Source: Rachycentron canadum
Lineage: Eukaryota; Chordata; Actinopteri; Carangiformes; Rachycentridae
Direction: 5' to 3'
Assembly: GCA_038496675.1 (NCBI GenBank)
Contig: CM076651.1
Span: forward strand, 12,365,724 to 12,429,723
Length of the DNA: 64,000 nucleotides
Of the stretch, positions 26,359 through 38,100 are shown piece after piece. Each line of letters starts with the position of its first letter. The first letter of the stretch is position 1. A model generated the notes under the pieces. The model was not told the DNA's origin and made no database searches. It saw nothing but the letters and a program-made list of their open reading frames with translations. Position numbers and translations under genes: made by a program.

Positions 26359-26419
<61 letters not shown>
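26340..26419. repeat. (CA)n microsatellite
   Basis: About 80 bases of CA repeats, with cg interruptions at the left end. A shorter (CA)n sits nearby at 26208-26242. Open frames on both strands that run through it are artefacts of the repeat. Confidence 0.97.
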
Positions 26420-26420
<1 letters not shown>

Positions 26421-27516
26421 AAAACCCAGATTCATGTACTCTTCAGACACACAGACTGTTAGTGCTAGGCGGGTCCCGCAGGAGCATTCGGGTGGAGTTA
26501 ACTGCCCCAGCAGCTGTAATTTGGTGACTGCTATCCCTAAAAAAAGGAACTGTTTGGCAGCTTCTCCGTTGCCGCCGAGCTTGGATGTGGTGGCAAGCTG
26601 CTCGGTGCTGCAGGGACGAAGCCTAAAGAGCAGAACTACACAAAACAAAAAAAAAAACAAAAAAAGGGGGGGGGTGAAATCAGTCAATCGGCAGGAGGAC
26701 AGCTGATCTGAGCATCCAAGTCTGTGGTGGGCAGATGAGCCTTATTCAGAGTATGTGAAGTATTTGTGCCAGTTATAAGTGGGCTATGAATAGAGGCAAT
26801 GAACAATGACTGCCAAGATGGAACAGTCAGCAAATTGTATTGTCAGAACATGGCAAAGACAAGATTTCCAGAGCATGAATTTAGTCATTACTCGAATTTT
26901 AAACAGCAAGAGTAAGGGGAAAAATGTAACCACTGATTTGGCATCACACTGAAAATGATCAATGATGGCACAGAGTAAGAAATATGAAGCTCGAGGGAAG
27001 CTGTGTGTTTGGAGTTAAACAGAAAAGGAGAAAATTAAATAAAGCGCTGAGACAGACAGGTGGACGGACAGACAGCCAGCAAGAATCACAGATCAGACAG
27101 ACGAGCAGGTGTACGGTGGTCAACCCCCAGGCTGGCTAATAGGCAGTCAGACAAGAAAGTCAGGAAACAGACAGATTTAAACCATCATTTTGACTGTCTG
27201 ACCATTGACTCCAGAGTCTGACTAAGAATGTTTGCTCTGTCTTTGTACAGTAAGTTTCCTCAGTTAAATACATCGGTATAAATGGCTCATACATGGTTGT
27301 TAACCATTGCAGGACATGAAGTCATCAGCACAAGACAGAATGGGGCCACAGAGGGAGGAAAAAGTGCCTCCTTGTAGGTTTCATGTATTTGTTTGCATCA
27401 CTTAATTTAACAAAATAAAACACAGCGAGAGAGAGAGAAAAGAAAGCAAGCTATAATTCCTGCCAAATAAAGTTTCCCAGGCCACAGTTCTCTCAACACA
27501 TTTCAATATAAACCCT

Positions 27517-27523
27517 GTGTGTA

Positions 27524-27557
<34 letters not shown>
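27517..27557. repeat. (GT)n microsatellite
   Basis: A GT run with two gtat interruptions at its left end. Confidence 0.95.
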
Positions 27558-27558
<1 letters not shown>

Positions 27559-28329
27559 ACGGGTAAAGACAGGCTGGATTTGAAGGTACCACAGGCCTGT
27601 GTACCAGAGTGGTATGGCACATTTAACTATAATTATTCTCCCTGAGTGATGATACAGGGATTGGAGGTATAAGTCTAGCTATGAAAGGCACAGGTCTCAT
27701 TTAGATCCTGATGGTGAGACAATAAAGGCGCGTTGATCTGAGGATAAAGGGAGTGGAAATGATTCTTATCTCACCCTCTGATTATTGCCCATATTAAAGT
27801 CTTTGGAGCCTCGTCACGCCATCTAGTGTTATTCTGGAGTCAGAGTTGACCGAGAAACTACAGCATCAGATGAACCATGCACATGATGAAACAGGTTGCA
27901 TCAAATAACTATTCAACGTGTACAGTGTTTTACTTTACGGAAGGAAAAGGAATCATTATGATACAAATTTAACAGGTCATTTGGACACTATGAGTGAAAA
28001 AACGTGACTTTAACTGAAATAAAATCCACAGCATAAATCATAGACAAGTACAAAAAAGTTAAAGGACATTTGTAGTGGAAGTAATTTATAGCTACTTTGT
28101 GCGTTATATTTTGAATTCAGTTTTTTTTTTCCCATTACAATATTCCAACAGCATAAAAAGTTTCTAAATATCACATTAACTTTATAGTTTTTTCACGTTC
28201 AAATAAATTGGTTAATTAGAAGATTTAACATGCCATATAATAAAATAACCCATTTCCCCTACCTTTTGGATACAGATAAGAAATAAATTCCCAAAAATTG
28301 GTTGATGGATGTTTTTGGGTTTGTTTTTT

Positions 28330-28640
28330 TTTTCTCTCACTCTCTCTTTCTCTCTCTCTCTCCCTCTGCGCGTCAAATCATCCGGGAAATTAAAAAAAAA
28401 AAAAAAAAGGAAATGTTGTCCTATATGTTCATCACATTTATGGATAATTGCAGTATTTCCCTGTGCTCCTCTGACATTCAGTCGCAGCTCCTCCGCCACT
28501 GCGAACCGCGTCAGGGAACCGTCTGTGCGCGTTTCAGTCCAAAGCGAAGAAATGACTCAGAGCCGTGGGGGGGTCGAGCCCATAAAGTTACCAAGCCAGC
28601 CTCCTTTCTGGATGCAGGAAGGAGGAGGAGAGGAGCTGGG
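28330..28640 (-). promoter_or_regulatory. Candidate distal promoter region (possibly bgn first exon)
   Basis: A local island of CpGs and GC-boxes (ctccgccactgcgaaccgcg, ggggcgggggtggg) flanked by a (CT)n tract at 28332-28364 and an A-run at 28391-28407. A TGACTCA AP-1-type site is at about 28552. It lies about 7 kb upstream of the first coding exon of bgn, which needs a non-coding exon upstream. The link to bgn is inference from position only. Confidence 0.25.
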
Positions 28641-28750
28641 GCGGGGGTGGGGGTGGGTACAGCACCTCTGTGCTTATTGCAGAAGCTGTTACATTAAAGT
28701 GGTGGGATTTTAGTTTATTTATTATAAGGGTGATATTAGGCTGGTATATA

Positions 28751-30626
28751 CAGTGCAGTGAGGCAGTCTCCAGACCTTTTCACAGTTATTGTTGCAGCAT
28801 TTAAATATGTTTTCCCCTCTTCAGTCTACACTCAATACCTGAAACAAAGAAAGCCAAGAAAACCTAAACAAAGACAGAAAAAAGAAAGGGAAAAAATTGA
28901 AACATCACCTTGACAATTCAGATTTAGTTGAAGCACCATTGGAAAAGATAACAGCGTCTGCTTTTATGTGACAGTTGCCACTTCAGATTCTCTCAAGCTC
29001 TGCCAGGTTGGATGGCAAACATGTTTACAGCCATTTTTAAGGTCCCTCCTGAGACATTCGATTGGATTCAAGACACGGCTCTGGCTCGGCCAATCAAAGA
29101 CATTCTTGTCTTGGCGGTGAGCTTAGGGTTATTGTCCTGCTGAAAGGTCTGAGCACTCAGGATCAGGATTTCATTAAGGATATCCCTGTACTTTCCTCCA
29201 TTCTGCTTTCTCTCAACCCTGAACTGCAGTTCCTGACACAGAAATAACTCCCACAACATGATACAGCTGCCACCATGTTTCACTGTTAGGATGGCATTGG
29301 GCAGTTGATGAGCAGTGCCTGGTTTCTTCCAGATTAAGGCCAAACATTTTATTGGTTTCAACTGAGGAGAGAATTTTGTTTCTAATAGTCTGAGAGGCAA
29401 TTTTTACTGAGGAGAAGCTCCCGTCGTGGCATGAGGCCCAGATGGGTGACGCTGCAGTGATAGTTGTCCTTTGGGAAGTTACTCCCATCTTGACACCAGC
29501 TCTCTGGAGTTGGAGAAATATGTAGAAATACCAACAAAAATCAAGAACATGACAACAGACAATAGATTTTAGTCAGTCACAAAGGCCAGTGAGTCTTTAG
29601 ATCTAAAAATAGAGATGGAGGAAGCAAGGTTAATATCTAGTGGCAAGTGGCTCCAAAATTTTGGACCAGCTGCCGCAAAGGCTCTGTCACCTTTTGGTTT
29701 TAGTCGTGATCATGAGACATATGAGAGAGGTGAGCTCTCAGATCTCAGGTCTGTGATATAGGGCGGGGTCTGGTCATTACAAGCCAAGTAATCAGCAAAG
29801 GCCTTAAATTGAATTTATTGAATAGGGAGCCAAAGAAGAGAGGCTAAGACTGGGGTGATGTGCTCACACTTAGTGCCAGCCAACATCCTTGCGGCTGCTG
29901 TGTGGACCAACCGCAAGCAAGATAATGAAGACAGGGAAGGCGAAAGAAGTACAACAGTCCATTTGCGGAAGGTATAGCTGTGAATCCTCAGCATAGAAGA
30001 GAAAGGAGATGTGTTTTCTGATGATTTCAATAAGGAGTATAGGTTAAAGAGGAAGGTAACAGGGACAGAGGAGGGAAACTGACCTATAGTCACTGCTCTG
30101 TGGTTACAAAAAAGGATCGAAACCAGTTTAGTCAATACTAACCCACTGTTCAAGACAAGTCAAAGTTGTTCAACAATATTGTGGGAAGATCTAATAAAAG
30201 TAAGATTGCATTTGCCCTTGTCACAGCGAGCAGTCACCTTCAACAGAGCATTTTCAGTACTGTAGAGGGTTTTAAACTGTGATTGGATCTAAGATGCTGC
30301 TGGTATTCAGAAATATTTTTTGTTGCACTCCCCAGATCTCTGCCTTAACGCAATTCTGTCTCTGGGCATCGCAGGCAGTTCCTGGTGGAGATGTAGAAAT
30401 GAAACTTTGCAAAGACGATCAAGAGAAATGGGAGGCACTCGAGCTAAGTGCCATAGCGAAATATACTAATGTCGATGTTATATCTTAGTTTTCCATTTTT
30501 AATAAATGAGCAAAAAATTGTATTTAGGTTTGTCAGTAGTGAGACTAGAGTGATAAGGGACAAAAATGAATCTAAATGATTTTAGCAACAAAATGTGAAA
30601 AAAGCAGTCTGAATACTTTTGAAATA
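28751..30626 (-). mobile_element. Degenerate Tc1-like DNA transposon carrying a nested LINE
   Basis: The left end starts at a TA (749-750) followed by cagtgcagtgaggcagtctc. An inverted copy of the end, agcagtctgaatactttt, occurs at about 30603-30620. Facing inner terminal sequences also match (gtctacactcaatacc against gagactagagtgataaggg). On the minus strand, transposase fragments typical of the Tc1 family are readable: TVKHGGSCIMLWE and FQQDNNPKLTAK at 29100-29290. Wording typical of Tc1 resumes at about 30310-30480, including the segment corresponding to the transposase 5' part and the untranslated leader. Between about 29520 and 30305 this Tc1 sequence is replaced by unrelated retrotransposon sequence. 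Stop codons, frameshifts and the insertion make it a non-functional fossil. Confidence 0.85.
29525..30305 (-). mobile_element. 5'-truncated non-LTR retrotransposon (LINE) fragment inside the Tc1 copy
   Basis: Translated on the minus strand, this shows the extreme C-terminus of a LINE reverse transcriptase: LRLVHTAAARMLAGTKCEHI then TPVLASLLWLP at about 29820-29920, and GDRAFAAAGPKFWSHLPLDI at about 29640-29690. These phrases are diagnostic of the L2/CR1/Rex-type elements common in fish. The exact clade cannot be fixed by eye. The frame is broken by stops at 29752 and elsewhere. The word agaaatat occurs at both edges (29514-29521 and 30309-30316) and may be a target-site duplication. Confidence 0.75.
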
Positions 30627-33600
30627 TTAGAAAATTAAGGTACAGGGGATAGGCAAAACAAAAGGAACACCTTACAATAGCCTTCAGTAGTTCCTCAAAA
30701 TTTCAACCTTAAAAACATAATATAAAACAACTCTACCCTGACACTGTGTCCAAAGATTTGACGTTTCTGTGCACAAGCATAATATTTGTCAAAAGGCTGA
30801 TATGCTGGGTTTTATTATATTATGAGGTATTCTTGTTATTTTTGGGAATATTACCAATACCAAAAAGAAAATAAAACATTTTCCAAGTAGGAAAATCCAA
30901 GTGATGTTTCCAAAAGAAGAAGAGACAGATGAAGAAAATGCACTTTATTTGAACCCAGTGTCTGAGGCCTGTAATTGCCATATTTAATTGCTTTTGAAGA
31001 CAAACACAGGATATTGTAATTTTAGCACTGCCAGACACAAGCTGAAAAATCACATTGTCTGAAACATCTCAGACAGACTCCTCTACAGTGTAGTTGCAAT
31101 ATACAATAGTACCAGGCGGAAAACCAAAGTGAGCTGTTTATTGTGGCTCCAGTAATGAAATATTACAGTGGAGAGCGACAAAAAAGCGTGACCTCTTACA
31201 ATAGTATTAGAACATTTTCTCTTCCAGATCATTTTCTCCCAGTATCACATTGGAGGTCCCAGAGGGGCAAATAAAAAAACAACAACAAAAAAAAACACTA
31301 TTTTTCATTGTTGTTCACAAATGGTTACACAAATATATACAAATCTGTATAAAGAGTCTGTTAACACCTTCTGTGGAGGTGTTTTATTTTATTTTATTTT
31401 AAACTGGTTATTCTTTATGACACATGATGAGTCATATTTATATTTTTTCCTTTTTTTCTTTCTTCTTCTTCTTTTATTTTTTTTTTTTTAATTGACTGCC
31501 ATTTAATTGCATAACCCAAAGTAACACATTTGTCTCTGATTAGCACTGGGAGAGTACATGGTGATACTACCAAGCTCCACCAAAATCATGGAGCAAATGT
31601 ATTTTGAGGACTGTGATTATAAAACGTATGATTTTGTGTCTTCTCACGGTTTTCTATTAAATTTTGTTTTGGCAGGATGAAGTGTTCTCTCTCACTGCCT
31701 CTCTGATTTCCTCTCCACATAGCCAGCACCCAGAGCAAGGCAGCAAGGCAGCAAGTTTGGCAAGCCACGCCATCTGGGAACTTTTCCGCAGTCAGCCACA
31801 CAAACATTTGCAGTGATCTACACATTATCTATGAGCTCTGCAGAGCTTGGACTTTGAGCATTAAATCATAATTTTCCCCGGAGATTGACACTGTTCATTT
31901 ATCCGCCTTTCTTGAGTGCAGTATTCACAGTGGAGGAAAAGGTGTGCAGAGCAGATCAATGCTCAGGAGGAGTGTTGGCTGGGGACAGAATTTTGATAAA
32001 GGCTTTTGTAGATAATGTCCCCCCCATTTCAACTTCATTTCTTTTTCCTGTTTCTTAGATTCAGTTTTTTTGCTCTATTTCTCTCTCTCTCACTCTCTCT
32101 CTCTCTCTCCCTGTGGTTCAGTTGATTATGGTGTTGGTCTGTAGCTAGAGGGCTTGGCATCCAAATTAAACTCTTTTTGTCCTACGAGTGTTCAACTTAA
32201 GTGTCTCCAGAGATTAGCACACCCACTTGTTAGTTGCTATGTGTGTGTGTGCCTTTCTATGCAGGAGAGAAAAGAGAATAATACTGACCAAAGTGTTTTC
32301 ATGTTTTTTGGATTTGGAATTCAACACCCCCCCAAAAAAAATGTATTTCATGCTTTTTAATGTAGCTGAGAACATCCGGGCTGATGGACGAGCGGTAAGC
32401 ACTGCAGTAAGCACATTCTTGCTGATGCAAATAGTCGACCCTTAACATTGGAACCTAATCTCATGTTCTAGCAAAGGGCCTGGTCTCACTCTTCAACCAT
32501 GCTTTTTCTTAACAACCAGCGTTATCCACTTGTCTGTGATGCCCCTCTGAATCAGGACAAGGAATTCTTTAGCTGTTTTTCTGTGTGAACTGGTGCTTTT
32601 TATTTTATCAGCACTTCCCCCAGCCTCCAATAACAAACACAGGAAGCTGCTGTCGCCGGGTAGAACAGACAGTACATGGGAGAAGAAAAGCACCACAGCG
32701 TTCTCCGGTCAACCTCTTTCAAACGGACTGTGGCCTCAGCTCAACGGGACGCGAAACATCTGTTGGATGTGATGGGATGTCGGGTTTAACAGTTTAGTCA
32801 TGTCACACGCAGTATGATGGATCACACTGAAGCGGCACAGCCTGTCAAATACCCCATGTGACAGGCGGAGGAGGAGGGGAGGTTTAAAGATTTCAGATCA
32901 AAGCTAAAAAGAAATCCATCTGTGCAAAACTACAAAGATGAGAAAGATGCAAAGCGAGAACTGATGCAGTCTGGTCGTTTTTAAGGCAAAGCTTCTGCTC
33001 TGCTTGTACGCACAGGAACTGCAGTATAAATGTGAATGTGTAGTTTCTTAGACAGTAATGTGCTGTTTGCAAAATGACTATACAATTATGGAGAATGAAG
33101 ACTGCACCACATGCACAAGACTGAGAGTAGAAATCTAACATGTGATTACACGCCCAGGCAGAGAGAGTGAAAAGTATAAATATCTGTGTGTGCGTCTGCT
33201 CATAGTACATATGCAGACCATGCATGTGCCGTGGTCCAATTTAATTGTTAACTTTGTCGGCTGCTGGCCTCTCAATAACCCAGCTCCATTGTCTCTCATA
33301 TTAACTGTCTGTGTTGCTCTGCCTCAGCCCTCAGCTCTCCACCCTCCCTCCCACTCTCCTTCTGTGTGTGTGTATATGTAACTCTAGTAGGGGAACTTGA
33401 GTTCTTCATTTAGAGCCACAGAAACGCTGCTGTAAGTCGAAACCTTATACCTGGAGCCAGTTAGTCAACACAGCAAGTGCACAGGCTGTAAATTACGACT
33501 TCATACAACAAGCACAACTCGACAATTTCCTTTAATTATATTCATTACTTCAAGTGATATACTGTGAAGTGTGTTGTGTCTTTGCACAGGTGGGTTGACA

Positions 33601-35194
33601 AATTAAAGCTCCAGAATTGAATTGCTTGCACTTGCATCAGCCCTTATAAAATATTTCGTTTGTTGTTTTTTGGGGGGTTTTGTCTGAGTGGGACTGCTAG
33701 TATCATTTCTGTTGCAACAGGAACTGGTGTAAAGCAGCTAATGAAAATGTGAATCAATTTGTCTGCATGTCATGTTTAGAGTAACTAGCACACTGCTGGT
33801 ATAGGGAAGACTCTAGCTCAGCTAACAGAGCTCTAAGCATCTCTGCAAGGGTCCATGATCATAGATATGTTGAAACAGAAGAATGGTGCATTGATTTTTT
33901 TTTTTATGCTTTCCTGTGCAGGAGGAAGAGGAGCAGGAGGAAGCTATGAGGAGAAGAACAGTAGAAAAGATGGACAGTGAGATACAGTATTGGCAATAGA
34001 TGTATAGAGAGGGAAAGAGACAGAGAGAACATTGAGATCTGGGCAGTTGCTTCGTCAATAAGGCTGGCAGGGCACCAGAGCTCCAGTGGCTTTCATTCCC
34101 AGATGGGAAAAGAGCTCTGAACATGCTCCAACTCTCTGCCTTCCTCTCTGTTTTAAATCTCCTTTTCCCTCTGTCTCCTAGCCACGTCTTATTGGACTCA
34201 ACTAGACAAGGACTGCTACTCGTCTCATCTTTCACTGATCAGCTTAGAGCTCAGAAAACAATCGCTGTATTGTGTCGTAACAGTCAGCTTGCTGTTTGTC
34301 CCTTAGCTCCACTCTGCCCTAACATGTTCATCACCTTTTCCTGTCTCCTCTACTGCTAAACCATGTAAAGGGCTGCCCCTCTCTTCTTACACACCCATAC
34401 TTGTGCCCCAATTACCGTACACAATCCCATAGTGAATGATGTCACCTCTGCATGTTTGGAGGCTCTGCCTGGGGCCCCAGTCACAGTTAGAGTGACCCTA
34501 TGTATTTTTACATAGCGGCTGGTGGTAGATGTTTATGCTGGAGCTCATCTGGGGATAGAGAACCTGCACGGTGTTTATATTTTCCTTTCTAATGGGCTCC
34601 TTAGGTTCACACTGTGTCACCAGACTTTTTCTCAGGGACCCCCATGCTGCAGTCCCAAAATTTCCCCTTCACATCCAAACATCCCTTTATTTCCACTTCG
34701 CATGAACAAAGGCTGCAAGTCCTGTAAACACCACAGACTAGAGACACTGGTAAATCCTTTTCAGTCAACATATTCTCAAAGTATCACACACTTAAATAAA
34801 AAGAATGAAAAAGAGTAAGACCTGTATTTTGAGCAAATCCAGATTCCACTGTAATGTATTATCCTTTCACACAACCAAGAGCATTTCATATAATGATCAT
34901 TTCCATTACTTTGTAAATTACACACTCGCTTTGACACATAGCAAAACATTATAGTCATTCTCCTAATCAAAGGTGAGATGTGAAAGAAAACGATGGGTGT
35001 GGTAATGTTAAAATGAAAGCTCTGGGTGCCTAAGCAAACTACATGATAAAGCTATCTTTCTGAAAACCCTGCCTGGTACTAGGATGATTATAATGATATA
35101 CAAAAGACGGTTACAGAAAACACCCAGAGGAAACTGCAAAGCTGTATCCCATAATGATGCACATGTGTGTTTTTTGTTTGCATATCTGTGCGTC
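30627..35194. other. Intergenic region between the Tc1 copy and the ecm2 stop
   Basis: AT-rich non-coding DNA with T-rich tracts (31380-31490), a (CT)n patch at about 32079-32110 and short A-runs. The right end should hold the ecm2 3' UTR, because that gene is transcribed leftward with its stop at 35195. No clear poly(A) signal was picked out and no gene was found. Confidence 0.55.
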
Positions 35195-38100
35195 CTATTG
35201 GTCAGATGTGTCCTTCTGCTGTGGATGGAGGACCAGTCCCTGGGCATCGGTGAGACAGGAAAAGGCATTTGGAGGAATCTTCTCCACTTCCAGCAGATTG
35301 TTTTCCAAGTGGACTGAAGCCAAGGTGGAGCCAGAATTACGAGGGTGGCACACTCCCCACTGCCTCACCAGCCTGAAACCACAACATACACAACACTTAA
35401 ATTTAGATACACTGCAAACTGAATTCTATACTTTAGTGACTCCTGACCGGGAGCACGTGTACCCCAGGAGCTGCTGCAGCTGCCATGCGGAACGTGGAAA
35501 AAATTTAGCTCATCTAATTTGAAAAAATTTAAATTATCTTGTTGGAAAAAGACCAGAACAATGTCCTTTAATATAGTAGTTAAACAGTATCCAGTTTAAA
35601 AATTAAAACATTGATTAAATTAATACATTTTTATTTATTTAGCTGTACAGGTTCAAAACCCATGTTTCTTTGAAATGACAAATTACTCATCTCTCTTTCA
35701 GCAGAATTATAGATTTCAAAAAGGATATAAATGGTCACTTGTTCTTTGTCTTTCAAACAAGGATGAATCAAGTCTTTCCACATTCATTTCAGCTTAGCAT
35801 TGGTTCTTACATCACTACAGGAAATTTCATTAACCAAGAGAGGAAATCAACCTGCTTACAATTCTCTACAGTGGTGTACCCCCTGACTTTTGCCAAGAAC
35901 AGTACAGTCACTGAGCTTAGGCTGCTGACCATAATAACAAACACAAAGTCATGTAAATCATAGCTGCTGCTTCGGTTACTACTGTTACAGTGAAATGGTG
36001 TCTGTCCACAGTGTAATAAGTGCTAGTCACCTTCTATAAACTTGTTTGAATGAATGTCTGGTTATCCCACAATATCCTTCTTCACTGCTTTCCTTAAGGG
36101 AATTTCAAAGGGAGCTACAGTTGCAGAGTTAACTGTATTAGGACAGGAATGAGTAATGGGTGTGAGCTTTCTGCATCTGCTTAATGAAAAAAATTACCTT
36201 ATGGTAAATGTTATACCTGATCTGGTTGTTTTCCAGTCTCAGCACCTGCAGGTTCTTAAATTGTCGAATGCAGCGAGGGACCTCCCACAGATGATTGTTG
36301 TCCAATAGGAGCTCTCCCATTGAGCGGTATGTTCCAACAAATGAGACTCGCTCTATACCCTCATTGCCCAAGGCATTGTGGGACAGATGGAGAGAATTTA
36401 AACCAGGCCGCAAGTGACGGAACGTGAAGGCGGGGATGTGGCTGATGTTGTTATGCTCAAGGGTCAGTTTACGAAGGGGACGAGGCAGATGCATTGGGAC
36501 AGAGGTGAACTGGTTGTAGGACAGGTCCAAGGTTTCCAGGGACCTGAGGAGAAGAAGCACACAGAAGAATCACAACTCAGTCAAACACACATAAAGAGGC
36601 ATTGTTTGCCCTGCGAGCAGCTTCCACTCTGGTTCCAAAGGCTTTTCACTATAGACCTCATGTTTTATGGTTACTGGACTCCCGCATTGCACTGTTAGGG
36701 AGGTAGGGAGTGCAGAGGGGGAGTCTAAGCTGCGGGGGAGACATGGGAAGCAGCAGGAGAGAAAATAATGGGGCCTTAGGGGTTGCACTATAACAGAGCT
36801 TGGCAATTTGAGATGGAATTTGTGGCTAAGTGGCTGATAAGGGGTATGCAAATGTTTGGTTTGTGGCACAAAGAACGAATAGCCATAGACATAGGACCAG
36901 ATCTCAGGGGTCTTAGGCAAAGACACAGCACAAGGGTTGAGTGTTTTTGTTGGAAGATCCCACACAGCTGTTCTGAGTTTATAGCCCAGATCACAACAGG
37001 AGAGGAACTCCATTTCCTGTTCTTCTGCCATCCAGGGACCACACTGAAGAGCCATTGGGCTCAGCACATCCTCAGGTGGCCAGCCAATGACAACACAGTG
37101 AGGTTAAATGAAGACCAATGGGAGACCAAAGACAGTGGAGGATTGTGGATGTAGGAGACACTTGGATTGGTATCTGACTAACTGATGTTCAGTGCCTCAG
37201 CATTTCTGCTGATGGTAAAAGTGACTTACAGTAAACCCTGTGCATTAATTATTAATTCACCATTGCTCTTTGTGGGCATCAATCTCAGCAAACTCATTTC
37301 CACGAGTTACAACTTAAATTGTGCTTAAAATTAAGCAAAATCTGATCGTTTATCAGTATCACTGGGAACGTCATGGTTAGTATTAGTCCTTCCTCCCTCA
37401 GTTTGGTCAAACAAGGGCCACTGTGGCCTTCAGGAAACCTGAGGTTAGTTACATGCCTCTCTGCTTAACATAGGTATAATGTAACACCACATCAATACAA
37501 CCATAAATGTTTTACTGAAAACAAAGTTAAGACACAAGAGAATAAGTACAATGACAGCTTTAACTCAAAACACACACACATGAGCACTCACTGAACGTGC
37601 AACAGGCCTTTTGTTCAGCCTGTTTGAGTTGTGGTAGTTATGGATAGCTGTGAAAATATGTTCCTGCTTGAAAATTTAAACCCTGAAATATTATCATTCA
37701 CACCATTCTCAGTACCAGTTTAGACCAGTTGTGTGCTGTCGATTTTTTTTTTAAATCGTTGCCAGGGAGCTCAGCAGCAGTCTACTGCTGTTTGGAGCTC
37801 CACATGGTATTAATGAGAAGAGAGACACAGTCCTTTCCTCTCAGAGTCCTCCACCCTCTACACTCCCACCCACTGGCACCTACACAGATGCACACACACC
37901 AACAAACACACGCCCATGTTCCTGTACAACATGATGATGTGAAGAAGAAGCACAAACACATACGCAGATGAACAAACAAAAAGATGCACAAAGTACAAGT
38001 ACAAATAAAAGCATTTGGATCTTGAAATGCAAACATATTATACATTCAAATAATTTGGCACACACATTAATTAATCTATTACTTGATTTCTAAAACATTT

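Larger units (their letters stand above)
21358..28740. other. bgn upstream region, no coding exon found
   Basis: The first acceptor of bgn is at 21358-21360, so the non-coding first exon and promoter should lie somewhere to the right. This stretch carries microsatellites at 21913-21976, 22424-22483, 26208-26242, 26340-26419 and 27517-27557. It also has an A-run at 23340-23355 and many short open frames without recognisable domains. I see no other gene. Confidence 0.55.

Noticed and set aside
29068..29400. A functional host gene in the 110-codon frame
   Set aside because: The motifs are those of a Tc1 transposase with stops and frame breaks, so it is transposon debris.
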